The notes under the pieces were generated by a model. It saw only the letters and a program-made list of their open reading frames with translations, was not told the origin of the DNA and ran no database searches. From assembly GCA_000482145.1 (NCBI GenBank), contig AUXH01000427.1:1-16899 (forward strand): DNA of 16,899 bases, given 5' to 3'. Origin of the DNA: Strigomonas culicis (taxonomy: Eukaryota; Euglenozoa; Kinetoplastea; Trypanosomatida; Trypanosomatidae). This document shows, piece by piece, positions 1-6,750 of this stretch (the first letter of the stretch is position 1; every line of letters begins with the position of its first letter). The position numbers and the translations under genes were made by a program.

Positions 1-1556
1 GGCGCGCCGGCGGCTTTGGCGGGCGCGGGCTGACCGCCGGCTTCGGCGCGGCGGCGATGCGCGGGCGCGGCCGCGGGGCGCGCAACTCCCGCGTCAGCGG
101 CGCGGCGCAGACGCAGGACGCTGCTGCTGCTGCTGCTGCCGCCACGAAGGAGAGCGAGCGGCCCGCGGTCAAGGTCCCGGACTGCCAGATCGGCGACTTG
201 CTTCGGCTGCGGCTGCACGTGTGCGTGCCGGTCGCGGACGAGGAGCAGCTGGTGCGCGCGACGACGGTGATGCCCTACGCGGGCGGCGGCAGCGAGCTGT
301 ACCTCTTCCCGCGCGCCGTCGCGCCGGCGGGGCCGCGCGGCGCCTACGGCGTGCTGGGCGACCTTGGCTGGTATGCGGTCGCGTACTACCTGTCGCTCTT
401 CAGCTGGACGATGCCGTCAGGCGTGCGGGCCCGCGTGCTGGAGCGCCACCCGACCTCGCAGGCGCCGACGGTGGTGCAGGGCGAGCTGTACTTTCTGATC
501 GACCGTGGCACGTTCCGGCAGCAGCTCGCGGCCGACAGCCGGCCGCCCTCCTCCGCCGCGTCGCGGCCGGCGACGGGCGGCGGGCTGCGCGGCGGCTCCC
601 CGCCCCCGTTCGGCGCGGGCGGCTTCCGCGTGAACTTGGGCGGCGCCGCGGAGTCGCCAGCGGCGACGACGACGACCACGACGACGACGACGCGGCGCGA
701 GGACGCGGCGGGGCTGCAGCAGAAGACGCTCATCGCGGCGCACTTCTACCTCGCGAAGGACCCGCGGCTGCCGCTCGTGCAGCAGCTGCAGGCGACGGGC
801 ACGAAGGGCCACGTCTACGTGCACGACGTCTTCTACCCGCGCGCGGCGGCCGACGCGGTCACGAAGGACCCCGACGACGGCGCGGAGCTGGACGAGGCGG
901 AGCTGAGCGCCACCTCCGCCGGCGAGGCGCCGGCGCGGCCGACCAGCGCGCCGGCGGTCAGCTTCAGCCCCGCTGCGGACGCCGCCGCTGCTGACGCGCC
1001 GCTGGATGCCGAGGCCATCGCCGCGGAGGCGCGGCGGAAAGAGGAGGCCGCGGCCGAGGCGGCGCGGCGGAAGCGGATGGAGCTGCCGCCGGTGCCGTCC
1101 ACGTACACGGTCGTGCGGCTGGAGGAGGGCGAGGCCGCGCCGGGGTCCGGGCCGCCGCCGCGCTGCCGCGTGGAGCGCGTGTACGCCTTCCCGCCGGAGG
1201 ACTACGCGGACGTGCGGCTGTGGGAGGACCTGCGCGGGCTGCTGCAGCACCACAGCGGCGAGGGCGACGCGGCCGCGACGGGCGGCGGCTTCGGCGGCTT
1301 CGGCGGGGGCCTATCTGTGTCGCCGTCGCGGCGCGGCCGCTTCAGTGTGGCGGGCGGCCGCGGCCGCGGCGGCGCCTTTGGGGCGGCCGATGGCGGCGGC
1401 GCCTCCGCCGAGAAGCGCGAGGAGCCGCCGCGCTTCCCGCTGGTGGACGTGGAGGGCACGGAGCAGAACATGCGGCGCCTGTGGATGACGCAGCGCGTGG
1501 TGGAGTCGCTGCTGCAGTCCACGCAGAAAGAGCAGTCGGCGGGCGACGGGAGGTAG
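1..1556 (+). CDS. Diverged Gfo/Idh/MocA-like protein with RG/FG-rich inserts (5' partial)
   Basis: The frame is open from base 3 through an ATG at 57 to the TAG at 1554-1556, so the true start is probably outside the window; the 18 codons before base 57 have the same Gly/Phe/Arg-rich character as the rest. Counting from the ATG at 57 (499 codons), residues 99-106 carry LGDLGWY, and the stretches around residues 48-165, 225-265 and 470-490 align by eye with the C-terminal domain of the oxidoreductase encoded next door. Between these lie low-complexity inserts: eight Ala (residues 22-29), nine Thr (about 204-212), an Ala/Glu-rich helix (about 320-345) and a GFGG/RGRG segment (about 410-450). 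The Rossmann half with the NAD(P) site is not visible; it may lie upstream or be lost. Catalytic activity is therefore unproven. Alternative: a start at 57, giving a protein without a cofactor domain. Confidence 0.5.
   Translation, partial: RAGGFGGRGLTAGFGAAAMRGRGRGARNSRVSGAAQTQDAAAAAAAATKESERPAVKVPDCQIGDLLRLRLHVCVPVADEEQLVRATTVMPYAGGGSELYLFPRAVAPAGPRGAYGVLGDLGWYAVAYYLSLFSWTMPSGVRARVLERHPTSQAPTVVQGELYFLIDRGTFRQQLAADSRPPSSAASRPATGGGLRGGSPPPFGAGGFRVNLGGAAESPAATTTTTTTTTRREDAAGLQQKTLIAAHFYLAKDPRLPLVQQLQATGTKGHVYVHDVFYPRAAADAVTKDPDDGAELDEAELSATSAGEAPARPTSAPAVSFSPAADAAAADAPLDAEAIAAEARRKEEAAAEAARRKRMELPPVPSTYTVVRLEEGEAAPGSGPPPRCRVERVYAFPPEDYADVRLWEDLRGLLQHHSGEGDAAATGGGFGGFGGGLSVSPSRRGRFSVAGGRGRGGAFGAADGGGASAEKREEPPRFPLVDVEGTEQNMRRLWMTQRVVESLLQSTQKEQSAGDGR
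120..143 (+). repeat. GCT/GCC trinucleotide run coding poly-Ala
   Basis: Six GCT codons followed by two GCC codons, in frame, encode eight alanines in the first gene. It is a simple in-frame microsatellite that could vary in length between strains. Confidence 0.9.
666..692 (+). repeat. ACG/ACC run coding poly-Thr
   Basis: Nine consecutive Thr codons, eight ACG and one ACC, lie inside the region of the first gene that otherwise aligns with an oxidoreductase C-terminal domain. It looks like an expansion into a surface loop. Confidence 0.9.
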
Positions 1557-1612
1557 GGCGGAGGGGCGTATCGATACCTCCCGGATAGACTATGCACGTA
1601 TACATAGAGAAG

Positions 1613-1636
1613 GAGAGAGCGAGAGAGAGAGAGAGG
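1613..1636. repeat. GA dinucleotide microsatellite
   Basis: Alternating GA with one C interruption at 1620, in the presumed 3' UTR of the first gene. Confidence 0.85.
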
Positions 1637-1795
1637 GCGCGAACAGATAGATAGAGCTCTGTATTCATTTGAACAGAAGAGCCTGTGTGCACGTTGGTTT
1701 GTGTATTTGAAAAAAAAAGAAAGGAAACGCGGACAACTAGTTAGAGTTAAAAACGGTGTAAAGAGGGGGTTTTCTTTAGCGTACGGTGGTGTGAA

Positions 1796-1844
1796 TATTC
1801 TTTCGCCTTCCCTTCTTATTCTGTATTTCTCTCCTGGTTTCAAG
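1796..1844 (+). promoter_or_regulatory. Candidate spliced-leader acceptor for the oxidoreductase
   Basis: A pyrimidine-rich tract (about 1796-1839) is followed by AG at 1843-1844, with further AGs at 1878-1879 and 1884-1885. Any of these would give a 5' UTR of roughly 90-135 nt without an upstream ATG. The later tract at 1903-1945 is also strong, but its first AG is at 1981-1982, inside codon 2, so using it would remove the start codon. Confidence 0.45.
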
Positions 1845-1977
1845 TGTATCGAGTATTTGTGAGAATATCTGACTTACAGAAATAGGTGTCACCTCTCCAT
1901 TCGACTTTCGTTCCGCTTTTTATTCTTGTTTTTCTCTTCACCCTATCGACAACACACACCCATATATATATATTATC

Positions 1978-3162
1978 ATGAGCGACACGGAAGCCGGAGC
2001 ACCGGCGCTCGCGCCGAACGTGGTGCGCGTAGGTCTGCTGGGCGCGGCGGGTATCTCCCAGCTGACGTGGCACTCCATCCACGCCGCGGGCCACCGCGTC
2101 ACGTACGTCGGGTGCCGCAGCGCCGAGCGCGGGGCGGCCTTTGTGGCGGAGATGGCGGCGGCGCTCGCGCTGCCGGACGAGGCGCTGCCCCGGGTGGGCT
2201 CCTACGAGGACGTGGTGACCGCCGCGGAGGTGGACCTCGTGTACATCCCGCTGCCGGTCACCGCGCGCGACGCGTGGGTGCGCGCCTGCGTGGCGCACAA
2301 GAAGCACGTGGTGGGCGAGAAGCCGCCGGCGACGAGCGCGGAGCTGCTGCGGGAGTGGGTCGAGGCCCTCGACGCGCGGCGGCTGCTGTACATGGACGGC
2401 ACCATGTTCTCCCACGGCGAGCGCATCGAGAAGGTGGCCAGCACGCTGCAGCAGCTCGGCGGCGCCGTGAAGCACGTAACCGCGACCATGAGCTTCAACC
2501 CGCCCGCCTCCTTCTTCTCAGAGGACATCCGGTGCGACCCCGCGCTGGAGCCGCAGGGGGCGCTGGGCGACCTCGGCTGGTACTGCATCCGCGCGATCCT
2601 GCATGTTATGGGCGACGGCGTGATGCCCGCCGAGGTGAGCGGCCGCATCCTCCAGTCGAACGCCCGGGGCGCCATTCTGGCCTTCTCCGGGGAGATGGTT
2701 TTCCACCAGCCGCCGGCCGACGGCGGCGACAGCGGCGTCGCGCTCGCGCAGCTCTATTGCGCCTTCGGCGTCGCGACGCAGTGTCGCCTGCACGTCGCGA
2801 CGACGACGGGCGCCGTGCAGCTGAACGACTTCGCGCACCCGATCGCGGCCGCGAAGGGCGCCGCGTGGCGCACCGTGCACGTCCACGGCGGCGTGGAGCA
2901 CCACACGCACTTCCAGAACCACCGCGACACGACGGAGGAGACGGTGCCGGGTGAGGACGCCAATCGGCAGCGCGACCGCATGTGGGAGCGCGTCGGCGCC
3001 GCGCTCGCGCCGGCCGCGGGGGACGGCGCGGGCGGGCCGCGGCTCGTCGCGCGGCCGGAGGCGTGCCGCTACGCCGGCCTCGCGTGGCGCACGCAGGCAG
3101 TGATGGACCAGCTGCTGCAGGCGGCCCGGCAGGTGGAGGAGGCGGAGCGGCAGGCGGCGTAG
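1978..3162 (+). CDS. Gfo/Idh/MocA-family NAD(P)-dependent oxidoreductase
   Basis: 394 residues, a normal length for this family. An N-terminal Rossmann fold is visible: VRVGLLGAAGIS at residues 16-27 is the dinucleotide-binding glycine loop, and the family EKP signature is at 114-116 (GEKPPA), whose lysine contacts cofactor and substrate in known members. The C-terminal alpha/beta domain starts near residue 140 and has GALGDLGWYC at 194-203; the Asp and Tyr there match the catalytic region of dihydrodiol dehydrogenase-type enzymes and of plant At4g09670-like oxidoreductases. Family members oxidise sugars, inositols or diols with NAD(P); the substrate cannot be read from sequence. No signal peptide or membrane segment, and no clear C-terminal SKL-type signal, so it is probably cytosolic. 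The ATG at 1978 is the only one that keeps the glycine loop at the usual distance from the N-terminus. The gene upstream is a diverged tandem paralogue. Confidence 0.88.
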   Translation: MSDTEAGAPALAPNVVRVGLLGAAGISQLTWHSIHAAGHRVTYVGCRSAERGAAFVAEMAAALALPDEALPRVGSYEDVVTAAEVDLVYIPLPVTARDAWVRACVAHKKHVVGEKPPATSAELLREWVEALDARRLLYMDGTMFSHGERIEKVASTLQQLGGAVKHVTATMSFNPPASFFSEDIRCDPALEPQGALGDLGWYCIRAILHVMGDGVMPAEVSGRILQSNARGAILAFSGEMVFHQPPADGGDSGVALAQLYCAFGVATQCRLHVATTTGAVQLNDFAHPIAAAKGAAWRTVHVHGGVEHHTHFQNHRDTTEETVPGEDANRQRDRMWERVGAALAPAAGDGAGGPRLVARPEACRYAGLAWRTQAVMDQLLQAARQVEEAERQAA

Positions 3163-3647
3163 GGCGAGGGGGGTCCGTGCTGTGGGACGTGAACGCTTCG
3201 GTCATGAGATCCGCTGGGCGGGACGGTGATCTTCGCAGGTGCAGTGATGTAGCGTAGCAAAAGCCAATTTAGGAACCACCATCACCACCACAACGAAAAG
3301 TTGAGATACCCAACCTTTACACATGCTGATTGAATATGGTTCGTACGACATCAAAAAAAAAAAAGAACCCCTACCGTCTAATCTACTTTTTTTTTCTTCA
3401 CTGTCTCTTGCGTTGTAATTTGATGAGTCCTCTTTGCTGTTCTCTCTTAGTATCAATCATAATAAAGGATAGTGTGTTTTTTTTTCTGCTGTTTCTGTAT
3501 TTCTCATGTGTGCCTCTATGTATGTATCCATTGCTCCCCCTCTTTTCGTCTCCACGTACAGCAGCACCGATAGTATAGAAGCAGCCTCTCGGGCCGCTGA
3601 ACGGCATATCATCCTCTATTGGATCTCCTTCCCTCCCTTCCCCCGCC
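3163..3647. other. Intergenic region, AT-rich, no gene seen
   Basis: 485 bp between the oxidoreductase and the Dim1 gene. It contains an A-rich run (about 3351-3364), poly-T at about 3387-3396 and 3477-3485, several ATGs up to 3522 and none after that. The last 100 bases hold the candidate trans-splice acceptor. Small frames exist but are pyrimidine-rich, with low-complexity Phe/Leu/Ser products, and I do not call them. Confidence 0.8.
3477..3561 (+). promoter_or_regulatory. Candidate spliced-leader acceptor for DIM1
   Basis: A T-rich then CT-rich tract (3477-3553, with the CCCCCTCTTTTCGTCTCC core just before 3553) is followed by the first AG at 3560-3561. This predicts a 5' UTR of about 86 nt. 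The last upstream ATG (3522) lies before this AG and none lies after it, which agrees with the call. Confidence 0.6.
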
Positions 3648-4214
3648 ATGGAGCTGCAGCGCTTAGAGACCGCCTGGGACGTGGACCGCCACATTGTCCT
3701 CAACGGCGAAAAGCTTGTCATTATCCGCTTTAGCAGTTTCGAGCACCCGCCGCAGGAGCTGCTGGAGACGATGATCGGCGGCGGCGACGCGAAGCGGACG
3801 AAGGGCGAGCCCGCGGACGGGCCCACCGCCGCGCCGCGCCGCGGCAGTAACCTGGCGGCCTACAGCCAGCACTACACACAGACACTGCGGATGGACGCGC
3901 TCCTGGCCGAGCTCGCGCCCAAGGTGCGCAAGTACGCCGTCATCTACCTGGTCGACACGAACCGGGTGACGGAGTTCCACCAGCTCTACGAGCTCGGGCA
4001 CGAGAAGGACCCCTTCGCCGTGATGTTCTTCTACCGCAATAAGCACATCCGCGTCGAGGTCGGCACGGGTAACAACAACAAGATCAACTTCTACGCCTTT
4101 GAGGGCGTCGACGACTTCCTCCCCATCGTGGACGCGGCGTACCGCGCGGGCAAGGTCGGCCGGACGATGGCGAACAGCGAGAAAAAGTTCTCGACGGTGT
4201 CGTTGGTGCGGTGA
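3648..4214 (+). CDS. DIM1: U5 snRNP 15-kDa protein Dim1 (thioredoxin-like splicing factor)
   Basis: 188 residues. The C-terminal two thirds match the Dim1/DIB1/TXNL4A family: AVIYLVD at 97-103, DPFAVMFFYRNKHI at 121-134 and the family hallmark GTGNNNKINF at 139-148, followed by the helix ending in YRAGKVGR at 165-172. Dim1 is a thioredoxin-fold component of U5 snRNP and the tri-snRNP, needed for pre-mRNA splicing in the nucleus; in trypanosomatids that includes trans-splicing. Family members are usually about 142-155 residues; the extra length here is an insertion at about residues 33-78, rich in Gly, Pro, Lys and Ala, between the first beta strand (LVIIRFSS, 23-30) and helix RMDALLAELAPKV (81-93). 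The segment that holds the Cys in canonical Dim1 is replaced, and the protein has no cysteine at all, so a redox role is excluded. The ATG sits in a good context (gccATGG). Confidence 0.93.
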   Translation: MELQRLETAWDVDRHIVLNGEKLVIIRFSSFEHPPQELLETMIGGGDAKRTKGEPADGPTAAPRRGSNLAAYSQHYTQTLRMDALLAELAPKVRKYAVIYLVDTNRVTEFHQLYELGHEKDPFAVMFFYRNKHIRVEVGTGNNNKINFYAFEGVDDFLPIVDAAYRAGKVGRTMANSEKKFSTVSLVR

Positions 4215-4522
4215 GGCGAGGGGGACAAGACGCAACACGCGCCGTTTTTTTTTCTTTTGGTGCTGCTCAACCGTTTTTGCTACAGATGGTCGTGTAGCGG
4301 CGGTCACACACGCACACACCGGATGCGAAGAGTTTTTTTTTTTTTTGCTGCTGTTCTTCTTTACGGATGCGTGCACGCTATGGGGCTTGACCTTCACTTT
4401 TTTTTATATTTGTGTATTTGTCGACATCTCTTCCTTTGGTCCTTTTTCTCCTACCACATACAAAGAACTACATTACGTAAGAAATACAACGAAAACCACC
4501 ACTATCCCAAAAGTCGCGCGAG
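4215..4522. other. Intergenic region with poly-T runs, no gene seen
   Basis: 308 bp. Three T runs (about 4243-4251, 4334-4346 and 4399-4406) and a CA-rich stretch near 4305-4319. The last ATG before the next gene start is at 4380; the stretch after it holds the candidate acceptor. Confidence 0.8.
4399..4465 (+). promoter_or_regulatory. Candidate spliced-leader acceptor for the repeat/membrane protein gene
   Basis: A long U-rich tract (4399-4455, ending in CCTTTTTCTCCTACC) is followed by its first AG at 4464-4465. The predicted 5' UTR is about 57 nt and has no ATG. Confidence 0.6.
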
Positions 4523-6023
4523 ATGCCGTCGCACCTACGCAAGCGTCTCCTCTGCGTGGCGCTGCTGGTCGCGGTGGGCCTGCTACTGCTGCTATGCACT
4601 GCGCCGGCCGCCGCCGAGGCAGACACGGAGAAGTGCGCTCTGAAGCCGGAGGAGGGCGCGGCGTGCGGCCGGCCGGATCCGGCTGACGTGGACGAGGTCC
4701 CGGATGTGGACGAGATCGCCAGAGTGGAGGAGGTCGAGGAGGAAGCCCCCAGTGAAGAGGACGCCCCCAACGAGGAGGAAGCCGCGGCGCAGGAGGCGGA
4801 GGCGCGCGCGAAGAAGGCAGACGCGGAGGCGCGCGCAAAGAAGGCAGACGCGGAGGCACGCGCAAAGAAGCAGACGCGGAGGCGCGCGCGAAGAAGGCAG
4901 ACGCGGAGGCACGCGCAAAGAAAGCAGACGCGGAGGCGCGCGCAAAGAAGGCAGACGCGGAGGCACGCGCAAAGAAGCAGACGCGGAGGCGCGCGCAAAG
5001 AAGGCAGACGCGGAGGCGCGCGCGAAGAAGGCAGACGCGGAGGCACGCGCAAAGAAGGCAGACGCGGAGGCGCAGCGCCGGCCTGCCGAGCCGCAGACCG
5101 CGGAGACGGCGGCCGTCATCCAGCACCGCGCACGGGTGCACCCCATCGGCTGCGTCGCGCTGACGCGGCATTACTACGCGGCACGCGCCGCCCGCGGCAC
5201 CTTCGTCCAGGACGTGCGCGACGCGCGCGCCGCCTTCAACGAGGCGGTCGCCCGCGCGCCGGCGAGGGCGCCGGCGCTGGAACGCAAGCTGCACGCGGCG
5301 GAGCGGGAGCTGGAGGACTACGACGCAGGCCTGCTGCGGACGTACGGCGGTGACCTGGTGCGCACCTGCGTCGACCAGGCGCAGCGGGAGCTGGACAGCA
5401 TCCAGCTCCCCGTCTCGGACAACCCGTACGTGACGCAGCTCTACCGGTTCTACCTGCATCTAGCGGGCCACCTGCGGCTGCTGTCGCTCACGGCGTGGGG
5501 CCTGTGTGAGCACCTCCGCGCACAGCGCATCGAGCCGGCGTACGCCTGGTTCCGCACGCTCCAGGACGGCTACACGGCAAAGGCGAGCCGCGTGTACGTT
5601 GGAGCGGACGCGACGGCGGACCCCGTCCAGACGGCGCTGCGCGCCACGCGGTACTACGCCTACGCGGGGGTGCCCTACATGGTGCTGGCCGCCGCCTTCG
5701 TCCTCCTGTACCTCCTCTGGCCCTTCATGCTCGTCGACGTGGTGGTGCGCATGTTCATGATCAACCTGTGGGGGCGCGTGCTGCTCTACTACTTCTACGG
5801 CTTTACGTCGCTGCGCGCCTACCTGGCGGTGGTGAAGCAGGTCGGACTGGTCTTGCTCTCCGGAGACCACCACACGGCACTGATGCGCCTCTTGGAGGGG
5901 TACCTCGACCTCAATGTGGACCACCTCGGCTTCTTCAACTTTATGGTGCTCATGGCCGTCTTCAGCAGCATCATCTTTATACTGATAGTCGTCATCCGCG
6001 TACGGCTGATGTTCTTCCCGTGA
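4523..6023 (+). CDS. Signal-peptide, Ala/Glu/Lys-repeat, multi-span membrane protein; frame broken in repeats
   Basis: Unrecognised family. The N-terminus is a clear signal peptide or anchor (MPSHLRKR then a Leu/Val core to about residue 27, AAA at 29-31), followed by an acidic stretch (about 55-90) and tandem ADAEARAKK units. The start frame (4523, ending 5353) and the downstream frame (to TGA at 6021-6023) differ. The shift is fully explained by one missing G at 4870/4871 and another at 4977/4978, each making a 26-bp unit in a 27-bp array; allowing for these, the product would be about 500 residues. After the repeats come a soluble domain (5075-5650), a first hydrophobic span (about 5667-5750), a possible amphipathic or second span (about 5752-5835) and a last span (about 5926-6003), ending in a short basic tail. 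As given, translation from 4523 yields 276 residues with an Arg-rich tail and no membrane domain. It may be a sequencing or assembly error, a pseudogene, or repeat-driven frame variation. Topology suggests a secretory-pathway membrane protein. Confidence 0.75.
4796..5072 (+). repeat. 27-bp tandem repeat array (about 10.5 units) coding ADAEARAKK
   Basis: Unit 1 is degenerate and ends at 4816; full units start at 4817, 4844, 4871, 4897, 4924, 4951, 4978, 5004 and 5031, and a 15-bp part unit ends at 5072. The units at 4871-4896 and 4978-5003 are 26 bp, each lacking the first G. Units differ only in GCG/GCA and AAG/AAA choices. The pattern around 4829-4892 recurs at 4936-4999, pointing to duplication of a block of about four units (107 bp). 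No frame contains a stop inside the array: the other two forward frames read as Arg-rich peptides (QTRRRA.. and RRGGA..). The protein repeat predicts a long charged helix. Confidence 0.92.
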
Positions 6024-6080
6024 GCGGGAAGAGGAGAGCAGCACCCGCCATCTGATGAGAGGTGCTTTTCCACCTTTCTT

Positions 6081-6103
6081 TTATTATTATTATTATTATT
6101 ATT
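6081..6103. repeat. ATT trinucleotide microsatellite
   Basis: Seven consecutive ATT units preceded by a T run, in the presumed 3' UTR of the membrane protein gene. Confidence 0.9.
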
Positions 6104-6470
6104 AGACCATACTCGGAGATGAAATAGAGAATTTCCTTGAGTGTCTGTACACCCCCGACGTATTGTCCGCTTCAGATCTCCTAACGTACTAGGCGCGCCT
6201 CCGCGTGCGCATTTTTGTATCCCCAATGTAACCAAAACAACAACAAAAAAGATGCAGGGTAAAACGGTGAACTTTCGAGCGAGCCCTTTTTTTTTTTCGC
6301 TCTTCAACCACGATGTGGTCTTCGCTTGTAACATCTGTTTATATGTGCTAACAGTGTACTGCGTTTTTTTTTTTGGTTTGGTTTGAAGGCTTCACATGCA
6401 GACATAAACAGCACCAATTGTACACGTAAACATAAACCAGTAGGAATGAAGATTCTGTAATGGCAAGGAC

Positions 6471-6526
6471 ACTTTTTTTTTTCTGTTTTACTTCTTTTTT
6501 TTCTCTCTTTTCTTTTCTCTATTTAG
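6471..6526 (+). promoter_or_regulatory. Distal pyrimidine tract plus AG upstream of SEC10
   Basis: One of the longest pyrimidine tracts in the window (6471-6520, almost all T and C) followed by AG at 6525-6526. If used as trans-splice acceptor it gives a 224-nt 5' UTR containing ATGs at 6546 and 6564, the first opening a long out-of-frame reading frame. It is therefore a poor choice for efficient translation, or a regulated alternative. Confidence 0.4.
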
Positions 6527-6626
6527 CTAGTTTCTGACTAGAACGATGAACCTCTGTGTCTCTATGTTCTTTCTTCCTCCTCCCCCTTTCTTGTCTAAGC
6601 GGATAGATCAGACACCTCTTAGTAAC

Positions 6627-6670
6627 ACATTTTTTTTTTGCTACCTTTATTTTGCTTCTATTGCGTTGAG
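6627..6670 (+). promoter_or_regulatory. Candidate main spliced-leader acceptor for SEC10
   Basis: A T10 run and a CT-rich stretch (6631-6662) lead to AG at 6669-6670. This would give an 80-nt 5' UTR with no upstream ATG. A further CT-rich tract ends in AG at 6749-6750, directly touching the ATG at 6751. Confidence 0.45.
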
Positions 6671-6750
6671 AGGAAGACGGTGCCTCACTGCCTCGCCTCG
6701 TCCGTGTGTCCTTCACATCCTTGTTGTATCCACTTCCCTTTTCCTCATAG

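Larger units (their letters stand above)
1557..1977. other. Intergenic region with GA microsatellite and pyrimidine tracts
   Basis: No gene is seen in these 421 bp. It holds a GA-rich microsatellite (1613-1636), an A9 run near 1710, a pyrimidine-rich tract at about 1796-1839 and a second one at about 1903-1945, then a short TA repeat (about 1962-1974) just before the next ATG. After the single ATG at 1592 there is no further ATG until the gene start at 1978. The 3' UTR and poly(A) site of the first gene should lie in the first half, but trypanosomatids have no sequence signal that lets me place it. Confidence 0.8.
6024..6750. other. Long intergenic region with ATT microsatellite and many poly-T runs
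   Basis: 727 bp with no gene I can support. It holds seven ATT units (6083-6103), poly-T runs near 6287-6298, 6364-6374, 6472-6482 and 6631-6640, an A-rich stretch near 6230-6250 and a very long pyrimidine tract (6471-6520) that ends in TTTAG at 6522-6526. The only long frame (from the ATG at 6546) runs into the Sec10 gene in another frame and has a low-complexity Arg/Ala/Gly product, so it is a shadow. Confidence 0.8.

Noticed and set aside
4862..4985. Programmed ribosomal frameshifting at AAG AAG C
   Set aside because: Two separate -1 shifts would be needed, the sites do not form a good slippery heptamer and no obvious structure follows. Deletion or assembly error explains the data better.
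4796..5072. CRISPR-like array
   Set aside because: The 27-bp units are directly adjacent with no spacers and are coding; this is a protein-coding tandem repeat in a eukaryotic gene.
4473..5459. Antisense open frames across the 27-bp repeat array
   Set aside because: The array has no stop in several frames on both strands because of its composition. The repeated Ala/Arg/Ser or Leu/Cys products have no independent support.
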